A stretch of DNA of 64,000 bases from Pseudomonas wadenswilerensis (GTDB lineage Bacteria > Pseudomonadota > Gammaproteobacteria > Pseudomonadales > Pseudomonadaceae), in assembly GCF_900497695.1 (NCBI RefSeq), contig NZ_UIDD01000011.1:1-64000 (forward strand), written 5' to 3'. The translations under genes and the position numbers were made by a program. Below are positions 55,316 to 64,000 of this stretch, piece after piece. The notes beneath the pieces are model-generated. The model ran no database searches. It saw only the letters and a list, made by a program, of their open reading frames with translations, and was not told the origin of the DNA. Positions within the stretch are counted from its first letter, which is position 1, and each line of letters opens with the position of its first letter.

Positions 55316-55699
55316 ATGAGCGAGTTGCGATTCACCGAAGATCACGAATGGCTGCGTACCGAAACTGACGGCAGCGTCACCGTCGGGATTACCGCCTTCG
55401 CCCAGAACGCCCTGGGCGATGTGGTCTACGTGCAACTGCCGGAGCTGCAAAGCTACGACAAAGGTGCCGAAGCTTCGACCGTCGAATCGGTCAAGGCTGC
55501 CAGTGGCGTATACATGCCGCTGACTGGCGAAGTGGTTGCGGTCAACGACCAACTCAACGATAGCCCCGAGCTGGTCAACGAAGACCCGCTGGGTGAAGGC
55601 TGGTTCTTCCGTTTCATCCCGGCCGACGCCGGCGCCGTCGCGCAACTGCTCGACCAGGACGCCTACGACCGCCTGATCAAAGCCAACGCTGACGTCTGA
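55316..55699 (+). CDS. gcvH: Glycine cleavage system H protein
   Basis: 127-residue lipoyl carrier that shuttles the aminomethyl group between GcvP, GcvT and dihydrolipoamide dehydrogenase. Lipoylated K60 is in STVESVKAASGVYMP; the GEVVAVNDQL and FFRFIPAD elements follow. GAGGAG lies before the ATG. First gene of the operon. Confidence 0.98.
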   Translation: MSELRFTEDHEWLRTETDGSVTVGITAFAQNALGDVVYVQLPELQSYDKGAEASTVESVKAASGVYMPLTGEVVAVNDQLNDSPELVNEDPLGEGWFFRFIPADAGAVAQLLDQDAYDRLIKANADV

Positions 55700-55708
55700 G
55701 GAACCGCC

Positions 55709-58564
<2,856 letters not shown>

Positions 58565-58582
58565 GTCCGGCCTGCTGGCCTC

Positions 58583-58657
58583 ATCGCTGGCAAAGCCAGC
58601 TCCCACAGGTTTCGAGAACACCAAAGAACCCTGTGGGAGCCGGCCTTGCCGGCGATG
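58583..58657. repeat. REP pair between gcvP and sdaA
   Basis: ATCGCTGGCAAAGCCAGCTC then CCACA (58583-58607) faces TGTGGGAGCCGGCCTTGCCG then GCGATG (58632-58657). It splits the operon at the point where P. aeruginosa has glyA2. Confidence 0.9.
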
Positions 58658-58684
58658 CTTCTCCCCAACAATGAGGGTACGACC

Positions 58685-60061
<1,377 letters not shown>

Positions 60062-60089
60062 CACCCTCTCAAGCCCCAAGGAGTCATCA

Positions 60090-61214
60090 ATGTCCACCGA
60101 AACACTGCTCAAGACCCCGCTGCACGCCCTGCACCTGGAACTGGGCGCCCGCATGGTGCCCTTCGCCGGTTACGACATGCCAGTCCAGTACCCGCTGGGG
60201 GTGATGAAAGAGCACCTGCACAGCCGCGAGCACGCCGGCCTGTTCGATGTTTCGCACATGGGCCAGATCCGCCTGAGCGGCGCCGCTGCGGCCAAGGCCC
60301 TGGAATCCCTGGTGCCGGTCGACATCATGGACCTGCCGGTGGGCATGCAGCGCTATGCCATGTTCACCAACGAACAAGGCGGCATCCTCGACGACCTGAT
60401 GGTCGCCAATCTGGGCAACGACGAACTGTTCCTGGTGGTCAACGCGGCCTGCAAGGAACAGGACCTGGCCCACCTGCGCAAGCACATCGGCGATCAGTGC
60501 CAGATCCAGCCACTGTTCGAAGAGCGCGCCCTGCTGGCCCTGCAGGGGCCGGCGGCGGTCAAGGTACTGGAGCGCCTGGCACCTGCGGTTGCGAAAATGA
60601 CCTTCATGCAGTTCCAGCCGGTGCAACTGCTGGGCGCCGACTGTTTTGTCAGCCGCTCGGGCTACACCGGTGAAGACGGTTTCGAGATTTCCGTTCCGGC
60701 AGAAAAAGCCGAAGAACTGGCGCGCCGTCTGCTGGCCGAACCGGAAGTAGCCGCAATCGGCCTGGGGGCACGTGATTCGTTGCGCCTGGAAGCCGGCCTG
60801 TGCCTGTACGGCCACGACATGAACACCCAGACCACACCGATCGAAGCCAGCCTGCTGTGGGCCATCTCCAAGGTCCGCCGCGCCGACGGCGAGCGTGCCG
60901 CTGGCTTCCCGGGCGCCGCAGCGATCTTCGCCCAACAGCAAAGCGGCGTTGCCCGTAAACGCGTGGGCCTGCTGCCGCAGGAACGAACGCCGGTCCGTGA
61001 AGGCGCCGAAATTGTCGATGAAGCGGGCACGGTAATCGGTAGCATCTGCAGCGGCGGCTTTGGTCCGTCATTGAACGCGCCAGTGGCAATGGGTTACCTG
61101 GATGCGGCGCATACCGCACTGGATACCCCGGTGTGGGCCATTGTTCGCGGCAAGCGCGTGGCAATGAAAGTCAGCAAGATGCCGTTCGTTGCGCAGCGCT
61201 ATTATCGCGGCTGA
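60090..61214 (+). CDS. gcvT: Aminomethyltransferase, T protein of glycine cleavage
   Basis: 374 residues. Transfers the methylene group from the H protein to tetrahydrofolate. PFAGYDMPVQYP and GLFDVSHMGQI near the N-terminus, AARDSLRLEAGL-like GARDSLRLEAGLCLYGHDM in the middle, and a C-terminal beta domain. AAGGAG upstream. Last gene of the operon, then a terminator. Confidence 0.97.
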   Translation: MSTETLLKTPLHALHLELGARMVPFAGYDMPVQYPLGVMKEHLHSREHAGLFDVSHMGQIRLSGAAAAKALESLVPVDIMDLPVGMQRYAMFTNEQGGILDDLMVANLGNDELFLVVNAACKEQDLAHLRKHIGDQCQIQPLFEERALLALQGPAAVKVLERLAPAVAKMTFMQFQPVQLLGADCFVSRSGYTGEDGFEISVPAEKAEELARRLLAEPEVAAIGLGARDSLRLEAGLCLYGHDMNTQTTPIEASLLWAISKVRRADGERAAGFPGAAAIFAQQQSGVARKRVGLLPQERTPVREGAEIVDEAGTVIGSICSGGFGPSLNAPVAMGYLDAAHTALDTPVWAIVRGKRVAMKVSKMPFVAQRYYRG

Positions 61215-61240
61215 ATCGTTACTTGAAACAGAGTGTCATG

Positions 61241-61274
61241 ACGCGTTCGGGTTTTCGATTTCGAACGCGTTTTA
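61241..61274 (+). terminator. Terminator after gcvT
   Basis: ACGCGTTCG (61241-61249) pairs exactly with CGAACGCGT (61262-61270), followed by TTTTAT. Confidence 0.75.
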
Positions 61275-61562
61275 TAACTTTCGAAAAGCGTTGCAACACC
61301 GCTTGGAATGAGCCGGAAAAAATCCACCGAACGGTGGCTAAAAGGCACAGCGGCAGCGGTCTGCAGGGCTTGTTTTTGTCTTCAAAGTTAGCGTATTGTC
61401 TGTGCACTGTGTTTGCATGGGTCGCTATGGTTCGTGACCTGGGCAGTAGCTCTGATGTTTGCTACACCCGTTCGACGTCTCTTACTTTCCTGCAACCCAG
61501 CCCAGTACTCTTTCATTTGGAAGAAGCTGTTACTAATTCTAAGTTTCAAAGGAAATAAGACA
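61275..61562 (+). other. Promoter and long 5' leader of the cold-shock gene
   Basis: 288 bases without a credible gene. The last ~150 bases are less GC-rich than the surroundings and probably form the long leader typical of cspA-type genes, which controls translation by temperature. AAAGGAA lies just before the start. The frames running into cspA from 61413 are not supported by codon use. Confidence 0.5.
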
Positions 61563-61775
61563 ATGTCCCAACGTCAGAGCGGTACCGTCAAGTGGTTTAA
61601 CGACGAGAAAGGTTTTGGTTTCATCACTCCAGAAAGCGGTCCGGATCTGTTCGTACATTTCCGCGCTATTCAGGGCAACGGCTTCAAGAGCCTGAAAGAA
61701 GGTCAGAAAGTCACCTTCATCGCCGTGCAAGGCCAGAAAGGCATGCAGGCTGACGAAGTTCAAGCCGAAGGCTGA
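61563..61775 (+). CDS. cspA: Cold-shock-domain protein (CspA family)
   Basis: 70 residues, one OB-fold cold-shock domain: [20 protein letters not shown] with RNP1 KGFGF (16-20) and RNP2-like LFVHF (29-33). Binds single-stranded RNA/DNA and melts RNA structure. Start [10 protein letters not shown] at 61563. Own terminator follows. Confidence 0.97.
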
Positions 61776-61790
61776 TCTTCATCAACAAAG

Positions 61791-61822
61791 AAGCCTCTGC
61801 TGGCAACAGCAGGGGCTTTTTT
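61791..61822 (+). terminator. Terminator of the cold-shock gene
   Basis: AAGCCTCTGCTG pairs with CAGCAGGGGCTT over GCAA (one G-T pair), followed by a run of T. Confidence 0.92.
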
Positions 61823-61872
61823 GTGCGCGCAATTCCGTAGAATGGGCGTTTTGCGCAAGGAGGGCCTCGCCA

Positions 61873-62361
61873 GTGCCCAAGCACCTGTTACAGCCCGAGG
61901 GTGAATTTCCCCCTGTCGACCTTGGCCGCCGCCTGGCCGCCATGTTCTATGATTTCCTGCTGTGCACCGCGCTGCTGATCGTCACTGCCGGTGCATACAA
62001 GATGATCCAGATGGCCTTTCTCGGTGAGGCGCGCATGCGCGAATTGACCGAAGCCGGCGCCCTGGACGGCGACCCGCTGCTATCGACTATTTTGCTATTC
62101 GCCCTGTTCGGTTTCTTTGCCAAGTTCTGGACCCATGGCGGTCAGACCCTGGGCATGCAGGTGTGGGGCATCCGCGTGCAGAACGCTGATGGCAGCGCCA
62201 TCAGCCTGTGGCAGGCGCTGCTGCGTTTTGTGGTGTCGATCGGCTCGTGGCTGTGCCTGGGCCTGGGTTTCATCTGGGCACTGTTCGACAAGCGCAAGCG
62301 CAGCTGGCACGACATCTACTCCGACACTCAGCTGGTGCGAATTCCCAAGCTCAAGAAATAG
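61873..62361 (+). CDS. RDD-family membrane protein
   Basis: 162 residues with three to four hydrophobic helices and the RDD pattern (LGRRLAAMFYDFLLCTALL; here R-x3-x-D rather than a strict RDD), then GQTLGMQVWGIRV and KRSWHDIYSDT. Inner-membrane, function unknown; some RDD proteins are Na+/H+ antiporters. GTG start with AAGGAGG about 12 bases upstream. Confidence 0.88.
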   Translation: MPKHLLQPEGEFPPVDLGRRLAAMFYDFLLCTALLIVTAGAYKMIQMAFLGEARMRELTEAGALDGDPLLSTILLFALFGFFAKFWTHGGQTLGMQVWGIRVQNADGSAISLWQALLRFVVSIGSWLCLGLGFIWALFDKRKRSWHDIYSDTQLVRIPKLKK

Positions 62362-62368
62362 CAGGCAG

Positions 62369-62397
62369 AAAAAAGCCGACCCAAGGGTCGGCTTTTT
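62369..62397. terminator. Bidirectional terminator between RDD gene and lptG
   Basis: AAAAAGCCGACCC pairs with GGGTCGGCTTTTT over AA, with T-runs both ways, serving the two convergent genes. Confidence 0.93.
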
Positions 62398-62412
62398 CTT
62401 GTGTGCAACGCC

Positions 62413-63474
62413 CTATCCAGCGCGCCGCAACAACCACAACCCCGCCACCGCACAGATCGCCGCCGGCAGCACCACCGCAAGCAACGGCGGGAAGCCGAAT
62501 ACCTGACTGGAAGGCCCGAGCAGGTCCTGGGCGATGCGGAACACAAAGCCCACCAACACCCCGGTGAATACTCGCTGGCCCAAGGTCACCGAACGCAGGG
62601 GGCCGAAGATGAAGGAAATGGCCATCAGCACCAGGGCCGCAGTCACCATCGGCTGCAGCACCTTGGTCCAGAACGCCAGCCAGTAACGGGCGTTGTTCAG
62701 GCCCTGGTCGGACAGGTAGTGGATGTAATCCCACAGGCCGGTGATCGACAACGACTCTGGCGCCACGACCACGGTATTGAGCAGTTGCGGAGTGACGGAA
62801 ACATCCCAGCGCTCTTCGGCGGCCTTGACCACTTCGGTGTGGTCACCGCGGAAATGCGTGGTGGTCACATCGCTGAGCTGCCAGTGATCGTCCTGGTACT
62901 GGGCGCGCCGGGCAAAGCTGGACGTCAGCATATGCCGCTCGTTGTCGAAGCGATAACGGGTCACGCCATACAGCAGACCATTGGGCTGCACCGAGTTGAT
63001 GTGCACGAACTCATCACCCTGGCGGTGCCACATGCCACGTTTGGAACTCTGCGCCTCACCACCGCCCTGGGCCAGGGAGCGGTCGGCCTGGGCCTTGTTC
63101 TCGGTTACCGGGGCCAGGTACTCGCCAATCAGGATACCGGCCAGCATCAACACCAGCATCGGCTTCATCACCGCCCAGACAATCCGGCCAATGGACACGC
63201 CAGCGGCGCGCATGATGGTCAGTTCGCTGCTGCTGGCCAGGCTGCCCAGGCCGATCAGGCAGCCGATCAGCGCAGCCATCGGCAGCATGTCGTACAGCCG
63301 CCGCGGCGCGGTGAGCAAGACGAAGTTGCTGGCGTCCATCACCGTGTAGGTGTCGGTGATGTCGCCCATCTCGTCGATGAAGGCAAACAGCGAAGCCAGG
63401 CCGAGAATGATCCCCAGCACGGCCAGAATGGCCATCAGCACGCTTTTGCCGATGTAGCTGTCGAGCTTAACCAT
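62413..63474 (-). CDS. lptG: LPS export permease LptG
   Basis: 353 residues of the YjgP/YjgQ family: two N-terminal helices, a periplasmic beta-jellyroll domain (about 130-265) and four C-terminal helices. With LptF and LptB it extracts LPS from the inner membrane. Start MVKLDSYIGKS at 63474 overlaps the lptF stop by 8 bases, as usual in lptFG. Confidence 0.95.
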   Translation of the reverse strand: MVKLDSYIGKSVLMAILAVLGIILGLASLFAFIDEMGDITDTYTVMDASNFVLLTAPRRLYDMLPMAALIGCLIGLGSLASSSELTIMRAAGVSIGRIVWAVMKPMLVLMLAGILIGEYLAPVTENKAQADRSLAQGGGEAQSSKRGMWHRQGDEFVHINSVQPNGLLYGVTRYRFDNERHMLTSSFARRAQYQDDHWQLSDVTTTHFRGDHTEVVKAAEERWDVSVTPQLLNTVVVAPESLSITGLWDYIHYLSDQGLNNARYWLAFWTKVLQPMVTAALVLMAISFIFGPLRSVTLGQRVFTGVLVGFVFRIAQDLLGPSSQVFGFPPLLAVVLPAAICAVAGLWLLRRAG

Positions 63475-64000
63475 GGGCCACCTCCGCACGGCGAGCGGCA
63501 CGCTTGAGGCGCAACGGCTCCCAATACATAAGCCCCAGGCCGATCAGCAAGAACAGGCCGTGAACCCACCAGATGCCCAGGCCGATCGGCAGTTTGCCTT
63601 TCTCCAGGGCGCCACGCACGGCGATCAGCATTGTCAGGTACGCCATATACAGAAGAATCGCCGGCAGCAGCTTGAGGAAACGGCCCTGGCGCGGGTTGAC
63701 CCGCGACAGCGGCACCGCCAGCAGGGTCACGATGAATACCAGCAGCGGCAACGACAGGCGCCATTGCAGCTCGGCACGTTCGCGCAGGCCGTCACTGCCA
63801 AAGAGTTGCGAAGTCGGGATGGCCTCACGCTCGGTGATTTCCTCGCTGACTTCAGGCTTGGGCAACAGCACCCCGTAGGTGTCGTACTTGATCGCACGGT
63901 AGTCGGCCTGGCCGGGGTTGCCGTCATAGCGGTAACCGTTTTCCAGGATCAGGTAACGGTTGCCATCGGCGTTGACCTGCTGGTGGCCCTTTTCCGCGAC
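63467..64000 (-). CDS. lptF: LPS export permease LptF, C-terminal part
   Basis: 178 codons open to the window edge; the N-terminal half lies beyond 64000. The visible part holds the end of the periplasmic jellyroll (QVNADGNRYLILENGYRYDG) and the C-terminal helices (LPLLVFIVTLLAVPLSRVNP, then RQGRFLKLLPAILLYMAYLT). Overlaps lptG by 8 bases. Confidence 0.94.
   Translation of the reverse strand, partial: VAEKGHQQVNADGNRYLILENGYRYDGNPGQADYRAIKYDTYGVLLPKPEVSEEITEREAIPTSQLFGSDGLRERAELQWRLSLPLLVFIVTLLAVPLSRVNPRQGRFLKLLPAILLYMAYLTMLIAVRGALEKGKLPIGLGIWWVHGLFLLIGLGLMYWEPLRLKRAARRAEVAHG

Noticed and set aside
61133..61558. ORF overlapping the gcvT end and the csp leader
   Set aside because: Its codons do not look like those of the neighbours and it crosses the gcvT terminator.

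Overview
The window is a stretch of a Pseudomonas chromosome, most likely from the P. putida group. The support is gene order: guaBA, xseA, leuA, the eda-pgl-zwf/hexR cluster, oprB-gtsDCBA, gltRS, glk-edd/gap, a heme-type ECF cluster with hemO, arcDABC, gcvHP-sdaA-gcvT, cspA and lptFG follow one another as I remember them from that group. High GC, many Pseudomonas-type REP sequences and P. putida-style HexR, ANR and Crc-type sites fit. Gene identities come from reading translations and motifs; no search was run.

Layout. 1-1.1 kb: 3'-truncated (by the window edge) IS110-family element beside a REP-like sequence. 1.1-13.7 kb: tadA, a Tat-exported multicopper oxidase, a large dermonecrotic-type toxin gene, guaA and guaB, a zinc-ribbon-like hypothetical, a TauE/SafE permease divergent from a LysR regulator, xseA and an M23 peptidase. 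13.8-15.7 kb: leuA with a possible leucine-rich leader peptide. 15.8-19.8 kb: a three-gene operon of unknown function (TelA-like coiled-coil protein, single-span membrane protein, coiled-coil protein with poly-Ser tail). 19.8-36.9 kb: glucose island (Entner-Doudoroff enzymes, glucose porin and ABC transporter, GltRS two-component system, HexR, Gap). 36.9-42.5 kb: Fur-box-controlled ECF sigma/anti-sigma/TonB receptor and heme oxygenase, then a DUF454 protein. 42.5-46.1 kb: a dCache chemoreceptor behind a possible FliA promoter and a structured leader, and an apparently rearranged CaiB-type CoA transferase. 46.2-53.4 kb: two divergent arcD paralogues and the arginine deiminase operon, with a well-placed ANR box. 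53.5-61.2 kb: GcsR-like sigma54 activator and the glycine cleavage/serine deaminase operon with matching operators and a -24/-12 promoter. 61.2-64 kb: cold-shock gene, RDD protein, lptG and the C-terminal part of lptF.

The glucose island works as a unit: glucose enters via OprB and GtsABCD, is phosphorylated by Glk, runs through Zwf, Pgl, Edd and Eda to pyruvate and glyceraldehyde-3-phosphate, and the latter is taken on by Gap. HexR senses the Edd substrate KDPG. Two HexR-like operators, two AAYAAYAA (Crc/Hfq-type) motifs and a 28-bp perfect palindrome upstream of gtsA give the regulatory frame.

Best candidates for new biology are the 15.8-19.8 kb operon, the toxin at 3.1-5.7 kb, the IS110 non-coding end with possible bridge RNA, the gtsA palindrome, and the leaders of leuA and the chemoreceptor.
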